A program made the translations under genes and the position numbers. From assembly GCF_015687175.1 (NCBI RefSeq), contig NZ_JADPQG010000001.1, positions 1,798,001 to 1,862,000 of the forward strand: a stretch of 64,000 nucleotides of DNA. Direction: 5' to 3'. Positions 18,114-27,196 of this stretch are shown here, in pieces. The notes under the pieces were generated by a model. It did no database searches, was not told where the DNA came from, and saw nothing but the letters and a program-made list of their open reading frames with translations. The DNA is from Reinekea sp. G2M2-21. Its GTDB lineage: Bacteria; Pseudomonadota; Gammaproteobacteria; Pseudomonadales; Natronospirillaceae. Position 1 is the stretch's first letter. Each line of letters opens with the position of its first letter.

Positions 18114-18683
18114 ATGGTCCTGCTGACTCTTGGTGTTGCGCTGTGGTTCATCATGCACGGATTCAAAGCTCTGTTCCCAAAAACCCGTGCCCGAATGAAT
18201 GCCCGTATGGGAGAAGCAAAAGCCAAAGGGCCTTTTGCGCTGGGTATATTTGCTTCCATCGTGTTGATTATCGTTGGCTGGCGACACGCTGACCCGACGA
18301 TCGAGCTGTACAGCACGCCCGATTTTTTGATACCAATCTCTGGCCTTCTGATCTTATTTGCTCTGTATCTAATTGTGGGCAGCACCTCGGCAATCCGCAT
18401 ACGAACGTGGATACGTCATCCACAGCTGACAGGCTTCGCAATCTGGTCTGTTGCCCATCTGATGGTTAATGGTGAACTGCGATCCGTCATTTTATTCGCC
18501 GGCTTTGCCGCTTGGGCGGTGACACTCATACCTTGCATTAACCGCCGTGACGGCGCTTACACACCACCTACACCAGAAGGCAAAAAAACTGAGTTGAAAC
18601 CCATCGGCATTGCGATCCTGGTATTTGCGGTATTGAAACTCAGTCACGGTTTTTATACCGCGCAATCACTTATTCCGTGGTAA
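18114..18683 (+). CDS. NnrU family membrane protein
   Basis: This 189-residue multi-pass inner-membrane protein belongs to the NnrU family. The start is ATG 18114, eight bases after the strong site AAGGAG (18101-18106). Hydrophobic segments are at about 1-18, 36-54, 68-92, 106-120 and 126-145, with a further one at the C-terminus. The family's N-terminal phrase reads LGVALWFIMHGFKALFPKTRARM. NnrU was named from its link with nitrite and nitric-oxide reduction, and relatives also act as zeta-carotene isomerases. The exact role here is not known. No nir/nor genes lie nearby. Its 3' end overlaps that of recJ (18670-18683). Confidence 0.88.
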   Translation: MVLLTLGVALWFIMHGFKALFPKTRARMNARMGEAKAKGPFALGIFASIVLIIVGWRHADPTIELYSTPDFLIPISGLLILFALYLIVGSTSAIRIRTWIRHPQLTGFAIWSVAHLMVNGELRSVILFAGFAAWAVTLIPCINRRDGAYTPPTPEGKKTELKPIGIAILVFAVLKLSHGFYTAQSLIPW

Positions 18684-20394
18684 CTTCAACCCTAGACAGA
18701 AGTAATTGCAAGGTGGTTTCACCACGAAACCGATTGCAACTGAGTTGGTAACAGGCCTTTATAAATCGAATGCCCGTTTGGAGGGCTTCGCTGGGGACAT
18801 TAAACGCAATAGCCTGCAACGAATCGGTACCATTCTGCAGTGTCAGTTTGAGATGCCTGTCGGCCAGAATTCGGCTTTCTAACACCCGCCACTGCCCGAC
18901 GAACACGGGCTCCGGAAACATCTGTCCCCAGGGACCTGCCTGTTCGAGTAACACGGCATTCTCAAGCGTCAATTGACTTGGGGGTAATTCACCGTCGGTC
19001 CAGACATGTGGTACCAGTGCATCTGCATCGGCGAAACATCGTATCGACTCGCTGAACCATTCTTTAAATTCAACTAGCGCGTTTTTGGGAATAGTCAGCC
19101 CCGCCGCCATGGCATGACCACCAAATTTCGCGATCAGGTCGGGACGTTGTTTCGACACCCAATCCAAACAATCCCGCAAATGGACACCAGGTACCGAACG
19201 AGCCGACCCTTTAAGCTCTTCCTCTCCAGCATCGGCAAAAGCAATCACTGGCTTATGCAATTTATCTTTAATGCGAGAGGCAACAATACCCACTACCCCT
19301 TCGTGCCAATTATCGCCATACACAACAGCACCGTACACATCCTGAAAATCTTCAACCCTTGGCGTTAAGCGTTCAACATCGTGCAGCATTGATGCTTCAA
19401 TATTACGACGCTCGGCATTGAGCTCATGCAGTTGGGCAGCCAGAAGACGGGCTTCCACATCCGATTCCGTGAGCAATAATTTCACGCCAATCGTCATGTC
19501 ATCGAGACGACCCGCTGCGTTCAATCGTGGACCCACAATAAAACCGAAATCAGACGACTTCGCTTCTTGCCAGGATCGACCGGCAACATCAAAAAGAGCT
19601 TTAATTCCAGGCCGGCATTGCCCAGCACGAACCCGATTCAAGCCCTGCTGGACCAATCGCCGATTGTTATCGTCCAGCGGCACAACATCCGCAATGGTTG
19701 CCAGCGAAACCAGATCCAGCCACTGCCCTAAGTTCGGTAATGGCTCGAAGCCTTCATCCCGTAACGCCGAACGCAAGGCAATCAACACGTAGTACATGAC
19801 GGTACAACCACAGGCTGATTTACTCGGAAACGCACATTCAGGTTGATTCGGATTTACGATGGCATCGGCCTCAGGCAATACTGCTGCAGCGAGGTGATGA
19901 TCGGTCACTAATACACGAACGCCATGAGCCCGTGCCAATGCGACCCCCTCTATACTGGCAATGCCATTATCCACCGTCAGAATCATGTCTGGCTTATACG
20001 TGAGCGCCAATTCGACGATCTCAGGCGACAAGCCATACCCAAATTCAAAACGGTTTGGCAACAGATAATCGACCTGTAGACCCATAGCTGTTAAGCCAAG
20101 CATTGCCAAAGCGGTTGAAGTGGCGCCATCCGTATCGTAATCGCCGACGATCAGCACTCGCCAGTGTTGCTCTCTCGCTTGGCGCAGCAAGTGAACGGCA
20201 TCATCGATGCCTTTCAGTTGCGTAAAGGAAAGCATCGATTTTAAAGAGGTATCAAGCTGTGTGTTGTCCGTAATTCCACGGGAAAGGTATAGACGATTGA
20301 GCAGTTCATGATGATGAACCGAGTTTTGCAGGGAAGGTACGGACCGGGTTCGAATGTCGAACCCGGCAATGGATTGCAACGGATGACTAATCAC
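18670..20394 (-). CDS. recJ: Single-stranded-DNA-specific exonuclease RecJ
   Basis: This 574-residue 5'-3' ssDNA exonuclease acts in recombination and mismatch repair. DHH-family motifs are clear: VGDYDTDGATS near residue 82 and VTDHHLAAA near 161 for metal binding, plus GPRLNAAGRLDD and KFGGHAMAAG in the DHHA1 domain. It starts at GTG, whose G is shared with the thrC stop TAG (TAGTG), so translation is probably coupled. Length matches E. coli RecJ. It converges with nnrU and the two 3' ends overlap by 14 bp. Confidence 0.96.
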   Translation of the reverse strand: MISHPLQSIAGFDIRTRSVPSLQNSVHHHELLNRLYLSRGITDNTQLDTSLKSMLSFTQLKGIDDAVHLLRQAREQHWRVLIVGDYDTDGATSTALAMLGLTAMGLQVDYLLPNRFEFGYGLSPEIVELALTYKPDMILTVDNGIASIEGVALARAHGVRVLVTDHHLAAAVLPEADAIVNPNQPECAFPSKSACGCTVMYYVLIALRSALRDEGFEPLPNLGQWLDLVSLATIADVVPLDDNNRRLVQQGLNRVRAGQCRPGIKALFDVAGRSWQEAKSSDFGFIVGPRLNAAGRLDDMTIGVKLLLTESDVEARLLAAQLHELNAERRNIEASMLHDVERLTPRVEDFQDVYGAVVYGDNWHEGVVGIVASRIKDKLHKPVIAFADAGEEELKGSARSVPGVHLRDCLDWVSKQRPDLIAKFGGHAMAAGLTIPKNALVEFKEWFSESIRCFADADALVPHVWTDGELPPSQLTLENAVLLEQAGPWGQMFPEPVFVGQWRVLESRILADRHLKLTLQNGTDSLQAIAFNVPSEALQTGIRFIKACYQLSCNRFRGETTLQLLLSRVEVTTE

Positions 20395-21785
20395 TAAAAA
20401 ACTTTTGAAGCCACAAAGTCTTGCAATGCTTTCAACTCATTGGGCATGACCTCGTAACGCTCTTCGCGTTCGAACAGATCTTGCAAATGATGCGGTAATT
20501 CCGGCGTACTCAACCCTGCCTTTTCAACCGCATCAGCAAATTTAACGGGATGCGCCGTACCCAGAGTGATCATCGGAATCATGCTGTCACGTCGACATTC
20601 ACGAGCCGCTTTAACGCCGATAGCAGTATGCGGATCAAGTAAATAACCGGTCTCTTGATAAACATCAGCGATGGTTGCGCAGGTGACATCATCATTAACC
20701 GCATGGCTATCGAATAGCTCGCGCACTTTGGCCATGCGTTCCGCTTCCAACTCAACTGTCTCTGAATTCAATTTCGACATCAGGTCCGCCAGTGTGGCAC
20801 CGTTACGGTCATATACATCAAACAATAAGCGTTCAAAGTTCGAGGAAACCACGATATCCATGGACGGAGACAAGGTGTGCGCCAATGGATGCTTCTCATA
20901 TTTATTCTGGCTCATCACGCGGTGCAGAATATCGTTCTGGTTTGTCGCCACAATCAGTTGATTAATCGGCAGACCCATTTTCTTTGCCAGGTAACCGGCA
21001 AAAATGTCGCCAAAGTTGCCAGTCGGTACGGAAAAAGCCATTGAACGATCCGGACCACCCAAATTCAGCGACGCGTAAAAATAGTAAACGATCTGAGCCA
21101 TAATACGTGCCCAGTTTATCGAATTTACCGCGACCAATCGTCGTTCACCACGCAGAAAATCCTGATTGGCAAAACAGGCTTTCAACATCCCCTGACAATC
21201 GTCGAAGTTACCTTCAACCGCCAGGTTAGAAACGTTGTCTTCCAAAATGGTCGTCATCTGTTTACGTTGCACTTCGGAAACGCGATTATGCGGATGCATG
21301 ATAAAAATATCGATATGCTTACTGTGCTTACAACCTTCAATGGCCGCGGATCCTGTGTCTCCCGATGTTGCGCCAATAATCACAGCTCGCTCATTGCGTT
21401 TAGTGAGGACATGATCCAGTAAACGTCCCAACAGCTGCAGCGCAAAATCCTTAAACGCTAAGGTCGGCCCCTGAAACAGCTCCAGAACATATTCATTGTG
21501 ATCGAGCTGAGCCAGAGGCGCGACGGCTTTGTGACCAAAACCAGCGTAAGTTTCGTCCAGCATAGCTTGAAGTGTTTCATCATCGATGGCACCACCCACA
21601 AATGGCTGAATAATTTTAAACGCCAAGGAAGAATATGGCAGTTCCCGCCAGCTGCGGATTTCTTCCAGAGAGTAATGTGGCAGCTCTTTCGGTACATACA
21701 GACCGCCATCACTGGCCAGCCCAGCCAACAAGACGTCTTCAAATTCCAGTTCAGGGGCACTTCCGCGCGTGCTGATATATTTCAC
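20394..21785 (-). CDS. thrC: Threonine synthase
   Basis: This 463-residue PLP-dependent enzyme converts O-phosphohomoserine to threonine and phosphate. It has the N-terminal phrase KYISTRGSAP, the PLP lysine in TLAFKDFALQ (K112), the phosphate-binding region GATSGDTGSAA and VPTGNFGDIFAGY. Length fits the long gammaproteobacterial type. It is 32 bp downstream of hom on the same strand and overlaps the recJ start by one base, giving hom-thrC-recJ. No thrB is adjacent, so homoserine kinase is encoded elsewhere. Confidence 0.96.
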   Translation of the reverse strand: MKYISTRGSAPELEFEDVLLAGLASDGGLYVPKELPHYSLEEIRSWRELPYSSLAFKIIQPFVGGAIDDETLQAMLDETYAGFGHKAVAPLAQLDHNEYVLELFQGPTLAFKDFALQLLGRLLDHVLTKRNERAVIIGATSGDTGSAAIEGCKHSKHIDIFIMHPHNRVSEVQRKQMTTILEDNVSNLAVEGNFDDCQGMLKACFANQDFLRGERRLVAVNSINWARIMAQIVYYFYASLNLGGPDRSMAFSVPTGNFGDIFAGYLAKKMGLPINQLIVATNQNDILHRVMSQNKYEKHPLAHTLSPSMDIVVSSNFERLLFDVYDRNGATLADLMSKLNSETVELEAERMAKVRELFDSHAVNDDVTCATIADVYQETGYLLDPHTAIGVKAARECRRDSMIPMITLGTAHPVKFADAVEKAGLSTPELPHHLQDLFEREERYEVMPNELKALQDFVASKVF

Positions 21786-21817
21786 AATTCTGACTCTTTT
21801 AAATTTAATAAAATTGT

Positions 21818-23116
21818 TTAGCTGTCGAGACGTTCAACCCGGATACGGATAACCTTCTCAGTTACCGAGGGAAGCGCCTCAATAGCGGCAATGGCGTCAT
21901 TCATTGCCTTTTCTTTCACTGGTTGTGTTAACAGAATCAACGGCACCAGTACTTCATCTTCGGGGGCTTCTTTCTGAATAATAGCTTCCATGTTGATACC
22001 ATTATTACCCAATGTTTCGGCGATTTTCGCCATTTGTCCGACTTCATCCTTAACCAAGATTCGCAAGTAATAGGCCGTTGTGATGTCGTCTGAATGCAAA
22101 ACCGGTAAGTTTTGTGTTTCAACAGAAAAGCCCAAGTGAGGCACCAACCCAGGACTGTCTATATCCCGGGCTATATCAACGATATCTGCAATCACAGCTG
22201 AGGCTGTTGCTTCCGCGCCAGCCCCCTGACCGTAATAAAGCGTCGGCCCTACTGCATCACCAAAGACCAACACCGCGTTCATCACGCCATCGACATTTGC
22301 GATCAGACGTTTATCAGGAATCAGCGTCGGATGCACCCGCAATTCAACACCTTCGCTGGTACGCCTCGCAATGCCCAAATGTTTAATCCGGTAACCGAGT
22401 TCGTCTGCATACTGCACATCTTCACGAGTCATACCGGAAATGCCCTCGGTGTAGACCTTATCGAACTGTAACGGAATGCCGAAAGCATTAGACGCCAAAA
22501 TAGTCAATTTGTGTGCTGCATCGATGCCTTCCACGTCGAAAGTCGGGTCCGCCTCGGCATAGCCAAGCGCCTGCGTTTCGGCCAACACATCCTCAAAGGC
22601 CCGACCCTTATCGCGCATCTCCGTTAAAATGAAGTTACCTGTGCCATTAATGATGCCAGCCACGCCAGAAATGTGATTGGCCACCAGGCCTTCCCGAATT
22701 GCTTTGATAATCGGGATGCCTCCAGCTACTGAAGCCTCATAAGCGACAACAACATTGTTTTTCTCAGCCGCTTCAAAGATTTCATTTCCAAATTCCGCAA
22801 TCAGAGCCTTATTGGCGGTGACGACATCTTTACCCTGTTCAATAGCCGCCAAAACCAGATCTTTAGCTACCGTTAAGCCACCAATAAGCTCAACCACGAT
22901 ATGAACATCCGGATCTTTAACCACATCGAAGATATCACGTGAAACCTTTACCCCGGTTAAATCGCAGGCAGGATTATCTCGACGTGCACCCACATGGGTA
23001 ATGCGCACAGGCCGCCCGGCTCGACGCGCAATATCGTCAAGGTTGCGCTGCAATACATTGAAAGTTCCGGCCCCTACTGTACCTAGACCACAAATACCGA
23101 CGTTTACTGGTTTCAA
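21818..23116 (-). CDS. hom: Homoserine dehydrogenase
   Basis: This 432-residue monofunctional homoserine dehydrogenase reduces aspartate semialdehyde to homoserine in threonine and methionine synthesis. Visible parts are the NAD(P) fold GLGTVGAGTF at residues 10-19, TANKALIAEFG, the catalytic region GIINGTGNFILTEM, and EADPTFDVEGIDAAHK. A C-terminal ACT domain (about 350-425; YYLRILVKDEVGQMAKIAE) gives feedback control by threonine. It precedes thrC. A gap of about 210 bp separates it from the terminator of rplS; I see no attenuator peptide there. Confidence 0.96.
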   Translation of the reverse strand: MKPVNVGICGLGTVGAGTFNVLQRNLDDIARRAGRPVRITHVGARRDNPACDLTGVKVSRDIFDVVKDPDVHIVVELIGGLTVAKDLVLAAIEQGKDVVTANKALIAEFGNEIFEAAEKNNVVVAYEASVAGGIPIIKAIREGLVANHISGVAGIINGTGNFILTEMRDKGRAFEDVLAETQALGYAEADPTFDVEGIDAAHKLTILASNAFGIPLQFDKVYTEGISGMTREDVQYADELGYRIKHLGIARRTSEGVELRVHPTLIPDKRLIANVDGVMNAVLVFGDAVGPTLYYGQGAGAEATASAVIADIVDIARDIDSPGLVPHLGFSVETQNLPVLHSDDITTAYYLRILVKDEVGQMAKIAETLGNNGINMEAIIQKEAPEDEVLVPLILLTQPVKEKAMNDAIAAIEALPSVTEKVIRIRVERLDS

Positions 23117-23323
23117 AACTCGCCTCTTTACGAAAAATGATGAGGGAAAATGGACTGCAAACAGTACTCAAGCACGCTGAATACGTCAACGCGCAAAACC
23201 GCAGAACAGAGCCGATAACGGGCTTTTTATTGTGCTGTTTACGCAACGCCCTGTTTCAGCGCTTTCGCTATCGCAAATCACCATTAAGGACTGCCAAGAA
23301 GTAAGCGCCCAAAATCCACAAAC

Positions 23324-23349
23324 AAAAAAGGCAACCCGTAGGTTGCCTT
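23324..23349 (-). terminator. Intrinsic terminator after rplS
   Basis: On the minus strand AAGGCAACC, loop TACG, GGTTGCCTT forms a 9-bp stem followed by TTTTTTG. It begins about 18 bp beyond the rplS stop and would end the rpsP-rimM-trmD-rplS transcript. Confidence 0.9.
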
Positions 23350-23367
23350 CTAGAGAAAAGTAATAAA

Positions 23368-23736
23368 TTACTTCTTCTTCGATGGAATCTTCTCTTTAAT
23401 TCGAGCCGATTTACCAGAACGCTCACGCAAGTAGTACAACTTCGCTTGACGAACGTCACCACGACGTTTCACTTCAATGCTGTCTACCAATGCAGAGTAA
23501 GTCTGGAAAGTACGCTCAACGCCAACACCGTTTGAAATCTTACGTACGGTGAAAGCAGAGTTCAGACCACGGTTACGCTTGCCAATTACAACACCTTCAT
23601 AGGCCTGTAAACGCTCACGATCACCTTCTTTTACTTTAACCTGTACAACCACAGTATCACCTGGGCCAAAAACAGGTACTTCTTTGTTCATCTGTTCAGC
23701 TTCTAACTGCTGAATAATCAGATTCTTGTTGCTCAT
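23368..23736 (-). CDS. rplS: Ribosomal protein L19
   Basis: This 122-residue large-subunit protein sits at the 30S-50S interface. Conserved L19 phrases are seen: [36 protein letters not shown] and [14 protein letters not shown], with a basic C-terminus [18 protein letters not shown]. It is the last gene of the rpsP-rimM-trmD-rplS operon, 14 bp after trmD. A strong terminator follows. Length is typical. Confidence 0.98.
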   Translation of the reverse strand: MSNKNLIIQQLEAEQMNKEVPVFGPGDTVVVQVKVKEGDRERLQAYEGVVIGKRNRGLNSAFTVRKISNGVGVERTFQTYSALVDSIEVKRRGDVRQAKLYYLRERSGKSARIKEKIPSKKK

Positions 23737-23750
23737 GATTCAGCTCCTGA

Positions 23751-24524
23751 TCAGTCGCGTGAGCTTTGCTCACTTTTAAATTCATCTAAAAGAGTCAGCT
23801 GTTCTTGCGAAAGCTGGCGACCTTCAAGTAAATCCGGTCGTCTTTCCCATGTCCGTCCAATGGCCTGCTTTGCTCGCCACCGTCGAATATTTTCGTGGTG
23901 ACCGCTTAACAACACGTCCGGCACACCTTTTTCATCAAGCATTTCGGGTCGAGTATAGTGTGGACAATCCAACAGTCCGTCAAAAAAAGAATCCTCCACT
24001 GAAGACATTTCATGCCCGAGCACCCCGGGAATCAACCGACTGATCGTGTCCATAAAGGTCATCGCCGCCAGCTCACCACCACTGAGAACAAAATCTCCCA
24101 GCGACCACTCTTCGTCTATTTCAGCTTCAATCAACCGTTCATCGATGCCTTCATAACGACCGCAGACAAAAATCAAACGCTCGTTCTGTGACAATTCAAC
24201 TGCACCCTGTTGATCCAGCTTACGACCCTGCGGTGACATATAAATCACTTTGGATGATCGATCACTAGCGGCTTTCGCGGCCTGAATCGCATCCTGCAAA
24301 GGCTGAACCTTCATCAACATTCCCGGACCACCGCCAAACGGTCGGTCATCCACGGTTCGGTGACGATCATGGGTAAAATCCCGTGGATTCCAACATGACA
24401 TTGAAATCAACCCGTTTTTTACCGCTCGCCCGCTGACACCATATTCTGAAAATGCGTCAAACATTTCCGGAAATAACGTAACCAGCCCGAATTCTAATGC
24501 CGGTTGAGCGCTTTTTTCGCTCAA
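23751..24524 (-). CDS. trmD: tRNA (guanine(37)-N1)-methyltransferase
   Basis: This SPOUT-class knot enzyme makes m1G37 in tRNAs with G36, preventing frameshifts. Motifs include [43 protein letters not shown] and [11 protein letters not shown]. The start is uncertain. I use TTG at 24522-24524, which overlaps the rimM TGA as TTGA and gives 257 residues, near the family norm. Another TTG at 24537-24539 would add five residues and overlap rimM by 19 bases. Neither has a strong ribosome binding site. Order rimM-trmD-rplS is canonical. Confidence 0.95.
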   Translation of the reverse strand: MSEKSAQPALEFGLVTLFPEMFDAFSEYGVSGRAVKNGLISMSCWNPRDFTHDRHRTVDDRPFGGGPGMLMKVQPLQDAIQAAKAASDRSSKVIYMSPQGRKLDQQGAVELSQNERLIFVCGRYEGIDERLIEAEIDEEWSLGDFVLSGGELAAMTFMDTISRLIPGVLGHEMSSVEDSFFDGLLDCPHYTRPEMLDEKGVPDVLLSGHHENIRRWRAKQAIGRTWERRPDLLEGRQLSQEQLTLLDEFKSEQSSRD

Positions 24525-25054
24525 AACTCCGGATCCCAATCTACCCGGATGACGCTTGCTTCCAAGCTGACATCCAACACAAACTGGTCGATGTAGGGGA
24601 TTAAACGCTCACGACGATCAACACTGCTGCTGTCGCCTTTCACCACCAGCACATCATTGCCGGCTCCCGCACTCATCATGTAATCCACTTTACCGAGAAC
24701 AACATCTGTCGTTGTTACTACGGTCAGGCCTTCCAGTTCATACCAGTAGTATTCCCCTTCAGCCAACTCTGGAAGACGGTCTCTCGGCACACAGATTTCA
24801 AACCCGGTGTATTGCTTCGCAATATCCCGATCATCAACCCCTTTAAAATGTGCGACCATCCCTTTGCCATGACTGCGCCCTTTATCCACCTCAACAAGCG
24901 TTAAATTCTTGCCGTTTCGAAGCGTCCAATTCCCATATTCGAGAATTCGATCCATCGGTTCAGTAAAAGAATAAACTTTTACCCACCCCTGAATTCCGTA
25001 CACAGAAGAAATCTTCCCAAGTACTACGTAATCTTCTGGTTTTAAAGGTGTCAT
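24521..25054 (-). CDS. rimM: 16S rRNA processing protein RimM
   Basis: This 177-residue assembly factor binds S19 and helps 30S maturation. The N-terminal barrel has [24 protein letters not shown]. The second barrel (PRC) has [17 protein letters not shown] and ends with an [16 protein letters not shown] strand, as usual. It lies between rpsP (26-bp gap) and trmD. The gene's 3' end is shared with the trmD start region. Confidence 0.97.
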   Translation of the reverse strand: MTPLKPEDYVVLGKISSVYGIQGWVKVYSFTEPMDRILEYGNWTLRNGKNLTLVEVDKGRSHGKGMVAHFKGVDDRDIAKQYTGFEICVPRDRLPELAEGEYYWYELEGLTVVTTTDVVLGKVDYMMSAGAGNDVLVVKGDSSSVDRRERLIPYIDQFVLDVSLEASVIRVDWDPEF

Positions 25055-25079
25055 AGCGTAACCCGTGCCTCTTGATTAA

Positions 25080-25331
25080 TTAGGCCTGGGCTTTCTTAAA
25101 CTCTTTAAGCAATTGGGCGACACGATCAGAAGTCTGTGCACCCTTGCTTACCCAATAGTCAACGCGATCCAGGCTAACGCGCAAGCGCTCTTCCTGACCA
25201 CGGGCAATTGGGTTAAAGAAACCAACACGCTCAATGAAACGTCCGTCACGGGCATTTCGGCTGTCAGCTACGGTTAGATGATAAAACGGGCGTTTCTTAG
25301 AACCGCCACGTGAGAGTCGAATGACTACCAT
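25080..25331 (-). CDS. rpsP: Ribosomal protein S16
   Basis: This 83-residue small-subunit protein starts [19 protein letters not shown] at ATG 25329-25331, preceded by AGGAGA. A TTG frame opening at 25352 adds seven residues that are not in the S16 family and would overlap the ribosome binding site. Conserved phrase [11 protein letters not shown] is present. It is the promoter-proximal gene of the rpsP-rimM-trmD-rplS operon. Confidence 0.98.
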   Translation of the reverse strand: MVVIRLSRGGSKKRPFYHLTVADSRNARDGRFIERVGFFNPIARGQEERLRVSLDRVDYWVSKGAQTSDRVAQLLKEFKKAQA

Positions 25332-25453
25332 CGCGTTCTCCTGTTTGGGCAAGCTTTGAAATCACCTGCCGTTGTGGATTGTTGAAGCGGTTAACTTCAA
25401 ACAGTGTCCAACATTTAAATTACCTGGGCTTAGCCCAGAAATAAGGCCGCGAA

Positions 25454-25481
25454 ATTATAGTGATCCAGGAGTTAATAGCAA
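25454..25481 (-). promoter_or_regulatory. Sigma-70 promoter of the rpsP operon
   Basis: On the minus strand -35 TTGCTA (25481-25476) and a perfect -10 TATAAT (25459-25454) are separated by 16 bp. Transcription would start near 25447, giving a leader of about 115 bases before rpsP. Inside the leader is a perfect 7-bp inverted repeat CTGGGCT/AGCCCAG (25424-25438) and TTGAAG/CTTCAA (25382-25400). A translational control role for these is possible but unproven. Confidence 0.75.
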
Positions 25482-25570
25482 GGAATATTTGGCTGCAAGC
25501 TGCAAGGTTGATTCTTTAGATGAATTATCGCAAGTCAACGAAACGCTCTGAATCTAAACATCGATTTTAA

Positions 25571-25605
25571 CTTCAAGCTCCTAATGTACCGTTAGGAACT
25601 TGAAG
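25571..25605 (-). terminator. Possible terminator hairpin downstream of ffh
   Basis: CTTCAAGCTCCTAA, a 7-base loop, and TTAGGAACTTGAAG form a 14-bp stem with one mismatch, 39 bp beyond the ffh stop. It lacks a clear run of T on the minus strand, so it may act only as a weak or factor-assisted terminator, or as an mRNA end-protecting hairpin. Confidence 0.5.
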
Positions 25606-25643
25606 CTATTAGAGTTCGCCTGATGGTTAGTAGCTTAAAATCG

Positions 25644-27059
25644 TTAGAATGGGAACTTACCGCCACCCAAACCTGGAGGCAATCCCCCACCGGGCGGCAT
25701 ACCACCTTGACCACCCATCATTCCACCCATGCCACGCATCATTTTCTGCATGCCACCTTTTTTACCAACTTTCTTCATCATCTTCGACATCTGCTTGTGT
25801 TGCTTCAACAGTCGGTTAACGTCTTGAATCTGCGTACCAGAACCCATGGCAATCCTGCGTTTTCGCGAACCATTTATTTTATCCGGGAAACGTCGCTCCA
25901 TAATCGTCATGGAGTCAATGATGGCGCCCATTTGTGCAAATTGCTTTTCTGCGCCCTGCATCTGCTGAGCGGCCTGCGAAATCTGTCCCATACCAGGCAG
26001 CTTATCCATCATGCCGGTTAAGCCACCCATATTATTCATTTGCTTCAGCTGCTCACGAAAGTCTTCAAGGTCAAAACCCTTACCCTTCTTTAGCTTATTC
26101 GCGAGTTTTTCAGCTTTTTCTTTGTCGACTTTACGTTCGACTTCCTCAATTAAAGACAGAACGTCGCCCATGTCGAGAATACGGGACGCAATACGGTCTG
26201 GATAAAACGGCTCCAACGCGTCCGTTTTCTCACCCATACCCATAAACTTTATAGGCTTGCCCGTAATATGCCTGACGGACAGCGCTGCACCACCACGTGC
26301 ATCACCATCGGCTTTGGAAAGCACCACACCGGTTAAAGGAAGTGCGTCACTGAAAGCTTTAGCGGTATTCGCCGCATCTTGCCCGGTCATAGCGTCGACG
26401 ACAAACAGCGTTTCAATTGGATTAATGGCTTTATGTAACGCTTTGATTTCAGTCATCATGTCAGTGTCGATCGCCAGTCGACCTGCGGTATCAACTAAAA
26501 GAACGTCAACGGCTTGTTTACGGGCTGCATCGACGGCTCGCTTAACAATAACTTCTGGTTTTTCCGAAATATCACTTGGGTGAAAAATGGCACCTACTTC
26601 AGAGGCTAATGTCTCCAGCTGCTTGATGGCTGCCGGACGATAGACATCAGCAGAAACAACCATGACACGTTTCTTTTCACGTTCTTTCAGAAATCGGGCT
26701 AACTTAGCGGTCGTGGTCGTTTTACCAGCCCCTTGCAGACCGGCTAGTAAAACAATGGCTGGCGGCTGAGACTTCAGATCCAGGGCTTCATTGACGTCCC
26801 CCATGACGTGCTCAAGCTCACTTTGCACGATCTTCAGGAATTGCTGACCGGGATTTAACGCTTGCGAAACTTCCTGACCAACGGCACGCTCTCGCACACC
26901 ATCGATAAAGGACTTTACCACCGGCAAGGCAACATCAGCTTCCAGCAGTGCCATACGCACTTCACGGAGCGAGTTCTTAATATTGTCTTCTGTCAGTTTT
27001 GCCTGACCGGTAATTTGTTTTAATGTTTGGCTTAAACGTTCTGATAGACTGTTAAACAT
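25644..27059 (-). CDS. ffh: Signal recognition particle protein Ffh
   Basis: This 471-residue SRP GTPase binds signal sequences with 4.5S RNA and delivers ribosomes to FtsY. The NG domain has the P-loop GLQGAGKTTTTAK near residue 107, DTAGRLAID and TKADGDARGGAAL-like sequence (VLSKADGDARGGAA). The Met-rich M domain ends in a Met/Gly/Pro tail (GGMMGGQGGMPPGG), which is a common variable feature. It is divergent from ypjD, with which it shares a 137-bp gap containing a Fur-like site. Confidence 0.98.
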   Translation of the reverse strand: MFNSLSERLSQTLKQITGQAKLTEDNIKNSLREVRMALLEADVALPVVKSFIDGVRERAVGQEVSQALNPGQQFLKIVQSELEHVMGDVNEALDLKSQPPAIVLLAGLQGAGKTTTTAKLARFLKEREKKRVMVVSADVYRPAAIKQLETLASEVGAIFHPSDISEKPEVIVKRAVDAARKQAVDVLLVDTAGRLAIDTDMMTEIKALHKAINPIETLFVVDAMTGQDAANTAKAFSDALPLTGVVLSKADGDARGGAALSVRHITGKPIKFMGMGEKTDALEPFYPDRIASRILDMGDVLSLIEEVERKVDKEKAEKLANKLKKGKGFDLEDFREQLKQMNNMGGLTGMMDKLPGMGQISQAAQQMQGAEKQFAQMGAIIDSMTIMERRFPDKINGSRKRRIAMGSGTQIQDVNRLLKQHKQMSKMMKKVGKKGGMQKMMRGMGGMMGGQGGMPPGGGLPPGLGGGKFPF

Positions 27060-27133
27060 GTTGTATTCACAATTGGGATCAATTGGCCAAGTATACCAGC
27101 GGTTGTTTTAATATGGCTAATTCTCAACCCAAG

Positions 27134-27148
27134 TGATAACAATTATCA
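27134..27148. promoter_or_regulatory. Putative Fur-type box between ffh and ypjD
   Basis: TGATAAC-A-ATTATCA is a near-perfect 7-1-7 inverted repeat, differing from the Fur-box core TGATAAT-N-ATTATCA at one base. It is 48 bases before the ypjD ATG and 75 bases before the ffh ATG. If real it could repress ypjD or ffh under iron excess. No -10/-35 was assigned confidently. Confidence 0.5.
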
Positions 27149-27196
27149 TTTGTGGCACACTGCAACCAGACACGGAATTTATAAGGTTAACTGTAC

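Noticed and set aside
25606-25621. TTAGAGTTCGCC resembling part of the MITE-like repeat end
   Set aside because: Only a short similarity without the rest of the terminal repeat; coincidence is more likely.
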